The notes beneath the pieces were generated by a model, which saw only the letters and a list, made by a program, of their open reading frames with translations, searched no databases and was not told where the DNA came from. Shown here one piece after another: positions 44,902-55,559 of a stretch of DNA of 64,000 nt. How positions within the stretch are numbered: the first letter of the stretch is position 1; every line of letters starts with the position of its first letter. The position numbers were made by a program, and so were the translations under genes. The stretch lies in the NCBI GenBank assembly GCA_022497155.1, contig MU385735.1, forward strand, positions 186,001 through 250,000. The letters are read 5' to 3'. Source of the stretch: Whalleya microplaca. Taxonomy: Eukaryota > Ascomycota > Sordariomycetes > Xylariales > Xylariaceae.

Positions 44902-46887
44902 ATGCTGGAAGGGCTATTCAAGCTATGGAAACTCAAATTCGCAGCCCGCACCCGTAAGTATTCGAGTAGCCAATTGGCAATATGCATATTCACAACAGGA
45001 CATAGATATCTATCTGGAAACTTCGCTCCAATTAAGCGAACTAGGTCACTCACACGATGTACGTATACGGGACACATCCCGGACGAGCTCATCGGAGGCG
45101 AGTATGTTCGTAACGGTGGAAATCCCATCACGAATGATGATCTTTGCCGAGATGCACACTGGTTTGATGGCGATGGGATGTTGAGTGGGGTACTCTTCAG
45201 ACGTGGAGAGAAGGGGCAAGCTGTTATGCCGGAATTTGTGAACCAGTATGTCTTGACGGACGTCTTCCTGAATGCTAAGGACAATCACAACCTGAAGCGG
45301 CCCTTCCTGCCAAGTATCGCGACACTGCTTAGTGCCTCGCTGCTCACGATCATTCTGGTCGTTCTTAGGACACTGGCTCTCGTGCTTTTGTCGAGACTTC
45401 CGGGATCCAGCAAAACTGTGAAGAAGATCAGTGTCGCTAATACTGGAGTCCTGTATCATGACGGCAGGGCATTAGCAACGTGTGAAAGCGGACCCCCGAT
45501 GAGATTTCGGCTTCCTAGCCTCGAGACCGTTGGTTGGTATAATGGTAGACAGTCGGAGAATGAAGGTAGCCAATGCAAAAGGGCCGGGTTCGGGGGAGAG
45601 AGCGTTATTGGGTTCATGAAGGAATGGACGACAGGCCATCCACGTATTGACCCTGTCACGAAAGAGTTCATCTCATTCCACGCCATATTCATCAAGCCAT
45701 TCGTCTACTATTCGATAATTCCATCAAGCAAATCGTTCTCGGAAAAAGGGCACGGCCTCGGGGCGAGATTCAATCTTCCCATCCCCGGCATAAGCTCGCC
45801 GAAGATGATGCACGATTTTGGGGTTGCTGCTCATCATACGGTAATCATGGATCTTCCCCTATCTCTGAATCCTATGAACAGCATCACGAGAAAACCGGTC
45901 GTTGCGTACGACCCGTCCGGGCGATCGCGTTATGGCGTCTTCCCTAGATACGAGCCGGACAAGATCCAATGGTTTGAGACAAACCCGTGCGTTATATTTC
46001 ATACGGCAAACTGCTGGGAGACGACCTCGACATTGCCAAGACCCGAGACATGCGTGCATCTCCTTGTCTGCCGTCTTACTTCAGCCTCGGTGGTGTACAG
46101 TGCTGGGGCAATCTCACCGCCTGTGCCGAAACCTGTGCCGCCGGAGTATGTCGAGGAGGAGCAATGCCGACTCTACTACTACAGCTTCCCTCTGGTTGCA
46201 GACAACTTGGGCGAGACGCCGGTGATACGAAACCAATGGGCTCTGTCGGCTATCCCATTTGAGTTTCCGAGTCTATCGTCGTCCCACGCCATGAGCGCAG
46301 CTCGTTACGTATATGGTTGTAGTACGGGATCCTCTTCGTATTACTCTGCTGCACTGGGCAAAGCTGCAAAAATCGACTGCCTCGCCAAGATCGACGTAGT
46401 CACACTGATTGCTCGGGGTACTGCTCACCCGCCACAGCAGATCAAGGGATGTGTTGACGTCAGAAGCCTTGACGAGGTGATTCACAGCGCCGAACCAAAT
46501 GATCCGATAAAACTTTTTCAAATGCCCGAGGGCTGGTTTGCACAGGAACCACGCTTCGTGCCACGCGAAAATGCCACGAGCGAGGATGACGGGTGGCTGC
46601 TTACGTACGTATTTGACGAATCACAGCTGGATGACTCAGGTGAATGTGACGACAGCGCCGCGAGTGAGCTCTGGATCATCGATGCTAAAAGTATGAAAGA
46701 AGTGGTTGCGAGAGTCAAGCTACCTCAACGAGTGCCCTATGGTCTACATGGTGCTTGGTTCTCGGAAGACGAGATTGCTGAACAGAAGCCGTTTGACAGA
46801 CTCAGGCAGGAAACCCCGAGCAAAGTGAAAGACACTTCAAGCCCATTATCAAGTTTCAGGGGTCTCGTCGAGAGATTGATCGGGTGA
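44902..46887 (+). CDS. Carotenoid oxygenase (CarX/CarT-like)
   Basis: Non-haem iron enzyme that cleaves carotenoids; CarX cleaves beta-carotene to retinal, CarT/CAO-2 cleaves torulene. Exons 44902-44953 and 44999-46887 (45-bp intron) give 646 residues. Seen: YLSGNFAPIKRTRSLT, GEYVRNGGNP, AHWFDGDGMLSGVLFR, a hydrophobic insert (about 129-152) characteristic of the fungal enzymes, then NTGVLYHDGRALATCESGPP. Iron-ligand His candidates lie in EWTTGHPRIDP, MMHDFGVAAHHTVIMD, IFHTANCWE and YGLHGAW. Protein ends RGLVERLIG. The beginning (MLEGLFKLWKLKFAARTR) is not family-like, so a 5' exon may be missing. The opsin next door favours a retinal-forming role; carRA and carB are not in this window. Confidence 0.9.
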   Translation: MLEGLFKLWKLKFAARTRKYSSSQLAICIFTTGHRYLSGNFAPIKRTRSLTRCTYTGHIPDELIGGEYVRNGGNPITNDDLCRDAHWFDGDGMLSGVLFRRGEKGQAVMPEFVNQYVLTDVFLNAKDNHNLKRPFLPSIATLLSASLLTIILVVLRTLALVLLSRLPGSSKTVKKISVANTGVLYHDGRALATCESGPPMRFRLPSLETVGWYNGRQSENEGSQCKRAGFGGESVIGFMKEWTTGHPRIDPVTKEFISFHAIFIKPFVYYSIIPSSKSFSEKGHGLGARFNLPIPGISSPKMMHDFGVAAHHTVIMDLPLSLNPMNSITRKPVVAYDPSGRSRYGVFPRYEPDKIQWFETNPCVIFHTANCWETTSTLPRPETCVHLLVCRLTSASVVYSAGAISPPVPKPVPPEYVEEEQCRLYYYSFPLVADNLGETPVIRNQWALSAIPFEFPSLSSSHAMSAARYVYGCSTGSSSYYSAALGKAAKIDCLAKIDVVTLIARGTAHPPQQIKGCVDVRSLDEVIHSAEPNDPIKLFQMPEGWFAQEPRFVPRENATSEDDGWLLTYVFDESQLDDSGECDDSAASELWIIDAKSMKEVVARVKLPQRVPYGLHGAWFSEDEIAEQKPFDRLRQETPSKVKDTSSPLSSFRGLVERLIG

Positions 46888-47721
46888 ATGTGGAAGAGCC
46901 ATGGAATTAGGGACAACCTCTTGATTCAAAGAGGCGATCTATTTTAGTAGTTGGATTGACTCGAGCAGGTGTCACTTACTTTGATTTACAACAATGATAA
47001 TGTTACAAATTCACCTGGATCGGAAGCCATTCATATTCAAGATATAGAGATTATAGGCATCTGAAGGCTTCTCATCACAAGTGAATACTGATGAAATAAA
47101 TATGAAGAAGAAAAGAGTATGGCGCAACTTGTTACAGATGTGTGAAGTGAATTACACATTAGAATATGGACGAGTTCGCCATGGCTGATAACATGCCAAC
47201 CAATAGGTACCTGTACATATTCTTAGCGACTACCTACCTAATACCTTAGGTACATAGTTGCTTGCCTAGCAGGCCTACCAGGTACAGATTACCTACATGT
47301 ATTCTGTAGGGCTATCTATAATGAGCACAGCCACAACCGGAGCTATCGCCTATCTTATCTACACATGTAGACAGTACATGCTCCGTAATCTGTATCCGGC
47401 CTGTGAAGACCACAATTGCCGTGGAGCAGCGTATGATTTGACGTAGCTGTCAGCTCAATTCTTCGAGATCAACACAACACACAATACTCACCACAATACT
47501 TACCACTCATCATAACCCATGACACAAACAAAACCAAAAAACCATCACCTGGCCCAATGAAAGAGAGGCCACTCGTTCATTCATTTGTTCATTCCACTAC
47601 TTTGCGACTTTACTTCTTTATATAATGACCAGTTACGATTCTACGTTCTTATGACTTCTCATCCTTACATGTACCCATAGCCTTACTCTCTAGATACCCT
47701 CTAGATACCCTCTAGATCGCA
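46888..47721. promoter_or_regulatory. Intergenic and leader of the IKS1-like kinase
   Basis: AT-rich sequence, then CT-rich leader. Near the start codon (47688-47718) an 11-bp unit CTCTAGATACC is repeated 2.8 times. No gene recognised. Confidence 0.45.
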
Positions 47722-50021
47722 ATGGAGTTGATTCCATACACATCGCGAGAGGGCCGCGAGATTGTGCTGTACGTCATCTCGACTCTCTTTACTTATTCAC
47801 CGAATCTGCCGTCCCGTAGCAAATATGATATATGATAACGTCACAACAACTAATCTAGGAACTTGAACACAGGCGTCACCACAACACTCTTGTTGTCCGC
47901 GACCCCTCGTCACAACAAGTCGAGGTGCGAGCTCTGACGGAATGTCCCACCTGTCATCAGTCTCTCCGTCCGACATCTCCTGACCGACACTTCGATATAC
48001 CCTCCCAGCATGAATCCTTCGTCGACCCCAGCTACTTTCGTGTGCTCCAGGCCGGCCATAACGAGGGCGCGCACCGGGCCCAGCGCCAGCCTCCCTCGAG
48101 CCCCATCCGTCGCCTGACACAGCCCGCCTTGCCCGTCGCCGATGGAAGACTGGAAGAGGTAGACGACATTGAGTTCATTTCGAGCACCCCAGCCCCTCAG
48201 GAGGGTGCACGTATAAGACGGGATGCGTTCAGCCCTGATTACTTCTCGAGGTTCTTCGTAGAGGAGAAGGAACTCGGTCGAGGTGGCAAGGGCGTCGTGC
48301 TTCTAGTCCGCCACGAAATCGACGGGTGTGCATTAGGACACTTCGCCTGTAAACGTGTGCCTGTGGGAGACGATCACGCCTGGTTGGAGAAGGTGTTGAT
48401 AGAGGTCGAGCTACTAGCCAAACTCTCTCACCCCAACCTGGTGTCCTATCGCCACGTCTGGCTCGAGGATGTCAAGCTGAATCGATTTGGACCGAGTGTC
48501 GCCTGTGCCTTTATCCTCCAACAGTACTGTAACCATGGTGATTTATTACGTTACGTTATCGGAGATCAGCCCAGGCAAGTCACGAAGGAGCAGCTCAAGG
48601 CGCAAATCCGCCGCAGGTCCAAAGGGACGTCTGAACGGCCACACGACGTCCTTTTGTCTCCACGCGGTCTTCCGTTCGAGGAGATATACTCGCTCTTCAA
48701 GGACATAACCTCAGGTCTCACATACCTCCATAGTAGCAATTACATTCATCGTGATCTGAAACCCAGCAATTGCCTTCTTCACCTCGAAAATGGCAAACTC
48801 ACATGTTTGATTAGTGACTTCGGCGAAGTCCAGCCTAGAAATGCTGAACGAAACTCGACAGGGACCACTGGCACCATCTCTTATTGCGCTCCGGAGGTGC
48901 TTAAGAGGGATGCCGGGGGAAATTTTGGGAATTTCACCACCAAGTCTGATGTCTTCTCGCTTGGCATGATTCTATACTTCCTGTGCTTCGGCCGACTTCC
49001 TTACCTCAGCGCCAATACCATCCAGGAAGAGCTTGAGGACATTGATCAACTTCGAGCGGAGATCGTTGATTGGAAAGGATTTCGCGATGAGAGACGGGAG
49101 CGCCCCGAGCTACCTACAAAGCTCTACCAATTACTGAAGAAAATGCTTGCCCTTGATCCCAATGACCGGCCCAGCGCGGCCGAGGTTTTGAGTGTAATGA
49201 ACCATGAGTCAAATCATGGAGGCCAACGAGGAGGATTAAGAGCTACAAGTCCTCCCCCTCTTGGACCACATAGTCGAAGGGTACAGAGCCTCGACTCGCC
49301 CATGCCCCCTAGCACACCAGTGCCTGATCCCATCAAGCACCATCCGAATGACATGGAGGCCGACGAAGACTTCACAAGACCCACAGATATCAGTTCACCA
49401 CTGACAGACCATTCTCCCCAATCAACCCTCCAAAACAGTCTCCAGAAATATCCCACCTCTAGCACAACTCGGCATCGGCCACAGGCTATGATGCTCTCTC
49501 GAAGCCAAGAAGGCTTCACTCGTGCATCTCCGGATCGCGATCATCATGCCACCGCGATCGCCCATTCACCGTCCCCAATCACCAATACGCCACTGCTCAT
49601 GGCACCCCCTACTGGTCCATTTGGGACTCTGAGGCAACAAGCTATGCTCACTTGGCATCGCTCTATATATTTCTCGCGCACACATGTAGACTCTATTCGG
49701 TTCGTCTTTCGATTCATTTTATTCCTAACCAAGATGATATCATTGGCTCGACCCTGTTGGCCTTTCATGGTCAATCTAGGGGTCGGTGTTCCCCTGATTA
49801 GCATAGCAGCTATTGATCTAGGGGCGCCTTTTCACCATAGTCCCATAGTCGTGAGTCACGAAGGAGCATCGCGTAGGCATGGATCTATGGGCTCATTTCG
49901 CTGGACATGGGATTGGAAGGTGAGCGCTGTGTTGTCCGTGTTTCATTTCTTGGTATTGTGGTCAGTAACACGCTGGGGTATTCTCTGTGCTGCTTACAGA
50001 GACGTTTGGTTGGAGTGGTAA
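47722..50021 (+). CDS. IKS1: Protein kinase, IKS1-like
   Basis: Exons 47722-47768 and 47873-50021 (104-bp intron) give 731 residues. The splice joins MELIPYTSREGREIVL to RHHNTLVVRDPSSQQVEVRALTECPTC, typical of the fungal Iks1 N-terminus with a CxxC knuckle (40-43). The kinase domain spans about 147-465: glycine loop GRGGKGVV (151-158), Lys176 in ACKRV, catalytic loop HRDLKPSN (308-315), DFGE (331-334), an APE-like SYCAPEVL, and GMILYFLCFG. A Ser/Pro-rich linker follows. Two hydrophobic segments (about 600-640 and 697-718) suggest a C-terminal membrane anchor. Yeast Iks1 is poorly characterised, and substrates here are unknown. The family resemblance of the domain and N-terminus is clear. Confidence 0.88.
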
Positions 50022-51388
50022 GTCTCGTGGCTCTTCAAACGGCAGATCTGACAAGATGCTGCGGTCCATGATGCCTGTATTTACTTCCCCTTCTGGTTAC
50101 TGTATTATTACTACTGTTTTCATATATCCGGAGGTTAAGGTAACCACAACGTCCCGGGGATTCAGAGGCTACAGGAAGCACACTTATACAAGGTAGTAAT
50201 TGGTTTGAGGGAATAAAATAACAACTGACTTGAGCTATTGTCGTGGGATAGAAACTAGGTCAAAAGGCCTAGGCGGGAAAGGATAACGCTACAGTCTTAT
50301 ATACGAGGATCTAAATACATAATCAAGGTAGCAGAAGGGCCTAAAGGCTCTTATAGTTACCGGTCCAGACTATGATTGAACACATAAAACTGGCTAGATG
50401 TTAAAAAGTAGATGGGACGTAGCAAGTCTTGCTGTGTATGATCCATATTACTCTAGGAGAATTCCATTTCTAGATAGGGGTCATAGCTTACACAACTGCG
50501 ATATCCTAGCTATCAAATCTAAATTTACAAGTGCTTTCGAGTCATCGGCTATATGTCAAGGATGATATGATAATGACCTGAGGAAAATCTCTAAGGGGTG
50601 AAGGGGCTTTTGACGCAGACATGGGCATTCATATCTCCTATCTAACTTTTTGACCACAAGTTCAGCAGGCACGGAAAGGTACAATGTCCCTGAAGCGAAT
50701 CCATTGGTGCCCTATCGAAGGTTAATAAATGTGAACAAGACCACATTCTTCTGCATGTGCTTCATCGCTTTCTCATAGAGATAGCCATGACCCATATGGA
50801 TTTTTTGCTTCTTCTTCCCATAGCCATAGCATTTCTATACACGGGACGGTCTCGTATTCGAATCGACGACCAAGCATTCATAAATATTTTCTCTCATTTT
50901 AACGCCTTTCAATTTTTCGCCGCGACGTTTCTGTTGTAGCTTCGTACCGCTTTTCTTACTTTCAAATGCCTCTACACCCTGCATTCTATCTCTCTCCTTT
51001 TATACCTTGTTCTTCGTTATTGCTTAGTGAGTGTCCTGTAATTGATTCTCTCTGTTTAGAGTCGTGATCCAATCAGATACATTGAAGAGAGATAGTTTGA
51101 ACGCATTTTCAGTCAAAATTATCGCCTTCTTATTTGACTCTAGTGCTGCTTTACTTTACGGTACGGTGTACCTAGTTCTATCAGTTTTCTTGGCAAGGCA
51201 TCTTTCACGATGCACCCATGTGGTTCTTTGTAGATACTCAAATCAAGCAAAACTTAATATCCTATGTAGTAGACGTTAAAATCGCTCCCCTTCGCCTGTC
51301 AACTGCTAGCAGGCATAATCGCTAGCTAGCTCTTCGCCATCCCTACTGAGCATAGAACTGCTATTGCATTTACAAGTTTCGCATGACA
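50022..51388. other. Intergenic between convergent genes, nothing recognised
   Basis: It separates the kinase and epimerase stops. Short frames such as 50757-50939 are Phe/Leu-rich and not convincing. Confidence 0.45.
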
Positions 51389-52459
51389 CTATGCCTTGGC
51401 AGACGCCGCCGTGAGCTTACTAATCCGGTCCTTAACTCTCAACACGCCCTCATCACCCCTTCGCTCGGCTTCCTCATACGCCAAACGATACGCATGCAAG
51501 TTCTCCGAGAGCAACATCCGCTTATCGCTCCAGCCCGTCAGCTTGCGAATCTTAGCGCTGCCCACCCACTGGCTATACCCGAAAACAAATTTACTGAACG
51601 ACGCCTCCGCGAGAGGAGCGCCCTCATGCACACCACCAGAGAGACCGTACTCCTTGGTAAGCGCAGAGGCGATCTCCGCGAGGGTCTCGTACCGGTACCC
51701 CGAGATGTTGAAGCACTGACCCGCCACGGCCTCCCGCGCCGGGTGCTCCGCCAAGGCGAGATAGGCCGCCGCGCAGTCGTCGATATGGCATCCGTGGATG
51801 ATCGTGTTGAAGTCCGCGGGGATTTCCAGGCTCCGGCTCTCGGACGCTGCCGCAGCGGCAGCGAGCCCGAGGATGAACGCGTAGTAGCTACTGCTATAAC
51901 CGAACAGGGGCGTGGGGCGCAGGAGCGCCGCGTCGAAGAGATCCGCGTGCTCGAAGATCTTCAGCGAGAAAGAAGCGCGCTCCTGGACGAGTTGCGGTGG
52001 ATGCAGAGGCGACTCCTCGGTGTGCGGCGCCAGGCCCGCCGAGCCGTGCACATCCGTCGTGCCGTAGTCCTTGCACCCGGAGCTGAACAGGACGAGGGGC
52101 TTCACGCCTTGCCTGTTAGAGGACTCCGCTAGGTTCTGGAGCACGGCGAGAATGCCCTCGTAGTGCACACCGAAGGGGAACTGCTCTGTGCACGAGACGA
52201 TGACGTCGAAGGTCTTGCTGTGCTGGTACAGGTCGTTGAGGAAGCCCGGCTCAGTAGAGATGGAGCCCACGATGGGGATCACTTCTTCGGCGAGGAGGGC
52301 GCCTGCGGATTCAGGACGCCGGATTAGACCGTATGTGTGATATCCAGCATGGACGAAGGCTCGGCACACTGCTGAGCCAATGTAACCATTTGCGCCGGTG
52401 ACGAAGACGGTCTTCTTCTGTGGACGCGCTGGCGCATTAAGGGTCGTTGTATCCGCCAT
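51389..52459 (-). CDS. NAD-dependent epimerase/dehydratase-like (extended SDR)
   Basis: A single exon of 356 residues. Seen: cofactor motif VTGANGYIGSAVCRAF (Gly22, Gly25 and Gly28), then YHTYGLIRRP, VSCTEQFPFGVHYEGILAVLQNL, LVLFSSGCKDYG, RPTPLFGYSSSYYAFILGL, CHIDDCAAAYLALAEHP and GQCFNISGYRYETLAEIASAL. This is an extended SDR fold. The usual YxxxK is not obvious at the expected place, so the catalytic details are uncertain; it could be a reductase or a nucleoside-sugar-type epimerase relative. Reading is unbroken with no introns, and the gene is GC-richer than its flanks. Confidence 0.82.
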   Translation of the reverse strand: MADTTTLNAPARPQKKTVFVTGANGYIGSAVCRAFVHAGYHTYGLIRRPESAGALLAEEVIPIVGSISTEPGFLNDLYQHSKTFDVIVSCTEQFPFGVHYEGILAVLQNLAESSNRQGVKPLVLFSSGCKDYGTTDVHGSAGLAPHTEESPLHPPQLVQERASFSLKIFEHADLFDAALLRPTPLFGYSSSYYAFILGLAAAAAASESRSLEIPADFNTIIHGCHIDDCAAAYLALAEHPAREAVAGQCFNISGYRYETLAEIASALTKEYGLSGGVHEGAPLAEASFSKFVFGYSQWVGSAKIRKLTGWSDKRMLLSENLHAYRLAYEEAERRGDEGVLRVKDRISKLTAASAKA

Positions 52460-53467
52460 ATCGAGCTTCAGGTTGCATTTAATTGAAAGCTTGCCATGTT
52501 AAATTTTTACACAGAAAGGCGGTCTTATATACTCTCCTGAATTTCTTCATTGAAGCAGTCTACTTCAAGAAATCTTGGTAATATCATGGACCGGACGGTT
52601 CTCTCATTTGATCCGGGTATTTGAGATGTGGGTACATACTGGTGGTGACCAGGTCCGTAATGCAACTCGGGGGAACAGGATCTCCGCAAGAACCCACATA
52701 TGAAGATGGATTACTAAATCAAACGTCCTTTATCTGGTGTGCTGGTTCGCATCACCAATACTACATGAACAAGCTACTAAGAAACTCTATCCGCCTCAAT
52801 TCTTCGAGGGTATCGATCTATATGAACGTCATTCATTGAGCACTAGGTAATCGATATATGTAGGGACCGGTTATGTTCGAGTTCTATTTGGCTGCTGTTT
52901 AGAGGTATATTTTGGAAGTCCCTTGATTTCTCATAGTATTTCTCATAGTGGTTGCGAAACCTCACATTTAACCCCCGCCCACGGGAATTAAATAGTTTCT
53001 AACTCCTTGTCAGAAACTATACGTGAGGTGATCGAATCGATCTAAGTGCTACCTCACGAGGTAAGCAGTACTTGACAACCGCCATGTCTGCTCACAAGCA
53101 CCTAAGTCCGCGGTCAATGGCGAAATCATGAACAGGAGGGTCTCGACTTACAGACAGCGGATGAGTCCTCCGTCACATAGCTGCACTCTCTCTACGTACG
53201 AAGTGCTCAATGCATCCTGCGTAACTCAGTATGAATACATCAATGTCCTTCATCACTAAATCGAGGTACGTAGATTACTCAAGACCTTGTGGTATAATTG
53301 TATTTTCTCTTGCCTATTGACAAGTCCTTGCTGGGTATCTTGAAACAATACAGACCCAGTACACTTACAATTAACGTCATACATAACATCTTCGATGCCC
53401 AAGATAAACGAACACACTTAAGAGCGACAATCGCAGGACCAATTGACTTTTGAATGGCCCCCGTTAA
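52460..53467. other. Intergenic, two adjacent hairpins
   Basis: The promoter side of the epimerase gene and 3' flank of the C2H2-type gene. Two inverted repeats lie next to each other: ATAGTTTCT (52992-53000) pairing with 53012-53020, and CGTGAGGT (53022-53029) pairing with 53051-53058. No gene recognised. Confidence 0.45.
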
Positions 53468-54531
53468 CTACCGTCCCGCCATGTCCCGGTCGTGAAGCAT
53501 TTGCCATTTTGTGTGGCATGCATTGATGTGGGTTTTCAAACCTTCGACGTTCGCGTACTTTTCTGTCTTTCCGCTCGATGTGCATAACACACATCCGAAT
53601 CCGCCTTCGCAATGAGACTTTCCTAGAAACCTAGGTGTGATGTGGAAGCCGTCTTTCACCATCATAGCCGCCTTGTCCTCGGTGTGCCCGCCATTCCAAT
53701 CATAGCCGCATCTGCAGGTGTTTTGCCTCGGCCTCATCTTCAGCGGGTTGACTTGGTATTTCATCGCCTCAGGACAGAAGACGCTAAACACACCGTTCTT
53801 CGGCCGTGGTCCATATCCAGATGCAGATATAGACGTGTAAGTTGATTGGAGATCGTCAGGGATCATTTTCGGAGTGGGTGGTGGGGACGGGGGTTCGGAT
53901 TGGAGTTGAGAATTGGCTGTGTGGTACGTCGTTTGAGAATCGTCAATCGTGTCGTTGGCTGCTTTTACCGTGTCCTCGTCGGGTATCACGACAGAAAGTC
54001 GCGTTCGCTGTTGGGATCCAGGTAGTTCGCGGGGCACCAGGCGGCCCACGGCGACTCGTTGATACTGTTTGGCTAAGGCGGCCAAACAGGAAACGCGAAC
54101 AGCCTCCGAGATGCATAATGCTTCATAGAGCCCAAGCGGGCCATTTCCATCACGTGTTGCTTTTCGCAGAATATAAATGTGCTCTTGGAGACATTCAAGA
54201 TTGCCTTGCAGAGTCTCACGACATATGTCTGCATCATTGATTAAAATGGGTGGACGGAACCGGGCATTTCGAGCTCACCATCTCCATGAATGAATCCATC
54301 ACCCAGTATGTCGGCTCCGCCGTCGAATGCTTCTTTAATGTTGCGGCCAGAAACACTCAGTGAGGTGCTGAGAGCACAAGCATTGCCGCCGCATAGGGTA
54401 CCTTTGGTAGTGGTCCGATAGTGATTCTCCTGCCATTTTCGGCGCTGCCATTTGGTGTAGTATTCAAGTCCGGCTGCATATGTCCCGACTAGAGCCGCAA
54501 CCAGGCCTCGAACAGTATTGAGGTCCATCAA
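53468..54531 (-). CDS. C2H2-type zinc-finger protein, unknown function
   Basis: Exons 54279-54531 and 53468-54228 (50-bp intron) give 337 residues. Seen: an N-terminal MMDLNTVRGLVAALVGTYAAG segment followed by YYTKWQRRKW, then GDDICRETLQGNLECLQEHIY joined across the splice, a Pro-rich acidic linker (EPPSPPPTPKMIPDD) and a C-terminal domain. That domain holds CRCGYDWNGG and the pattern FGCVLCTSSGKTEKYANVEG LKTHINACHTKW, in which two Cys and two His fit a C2H2 finger. It resembles a broadly conserved but uncharacterised ascomycete family. Gene regulation is possible; a role is not established. It is divergent from the Zn2Cys6 regulator at 55.6 kb. Confidence 0.75.
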
Positions 54532-55559
54532 AAGTGATTGGCTGTTAAGCCGTTTGGACGTTCATGTCGCAATAGCGCTGAACAATGCCTCAGTCGAAGG
54601 CGATACAAGGGGGGATTAACTGGAGCGAGAAGTTGGGGAACAAGGCAGCCAGGGCGGAAAGTGAGGAAAAAACGAGAGGCGTTTTCCAGCAGTCTACGGG
54701 TTTGCCGATAAGAGAGTGAGACATGTGCGGTCTACCGTGGGCTGGAATCCTATGAGGCCTAATTTATCGCTTTGACACCGGTCAAACGGGGCAGAGCTTA
54801 TCTATGTTCATCCTACTGTATGCTCATCAATGTAGGTACCCAAGGATGCCGATTTGGCGTCGTTGGTGCTATGTTCGTGTGTGTGCGTGGCGTTCATCAG
54901 CAGATCGTATCCCGCCAACCAGCATTGGAATGCATCAATCAACACGGGCGATAGCTGGGTAGTGAAGTAGGACGGATGGAGTTCCGCTTAAACGCGCATG
55001 AGATATCATATCAATGTCGGGGATCATCCAACTATGGACCCGGGGATTGTGCCCTTTCCACCCCCTCGGAATAGTGTATGATACCGATTCTCCATACTTT
55101 CAGCCCTGATATCTAGCTTTAATAAGATCCGTACATGCATACACGTACACAGTTTAGTATATGCGCCGGGCAGCTCGGCTCGTTATTCCTACCAATCCTG
55201 TCTCGCCCTCTACTATGCACTAGATTACTGTACTGCAACCTCATGTGTGCATGTAGGTATCTTGGCTACCTCGTACTTGAACGGTAACCAGCCTGACAGG
55301 AAGGACAGGGGCTGGATATGTAGTGGAGAATCCCCCGCGCCAGCACGCCTAGACTCCCAAGCAGGCCAAGCCTCAAGAGGCGTACTTATGTACGTATGTA
55401 CGTAGTACTGCTGCAATGTCAGATGTAAGCATTCTAGGCTTGCATGTTTCTTTCAACTTCACAATCAGATTATCCGTCCGACCCGTCTTAATAAGTTACC
55501 TATTTGTGGCTACCCTACCTCGGCGTGCTTAGGTCGGTCGATCGATCATCGTAGCAGAC
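54532..55559. promoter_or_regulatory. Divergent intergenic region
   Basis: Holds the promoters of the C2H2-type gene (minus) and the Zn2Cys6 gene (plus). Alternating ATGTACGTATGTACGTA-like sequence occurs at about 55387-55403. No gene recognised. Confidence 0.45.

Noticed and set aside
50757..50939. Plus-strand frame rich in Phe and Leu, considered as a small membrane protein
   Set aside because: Composition follows the local T-richness and there is no supporting context.
51383..52132. Long plus-strand open frame of about 249 codons
   Set aside because: It lies antisense within the epimerase-like gene; its translation is Arg-rich and low in hydrophobic residues, as expected of a shadow of a GC-rich gene.
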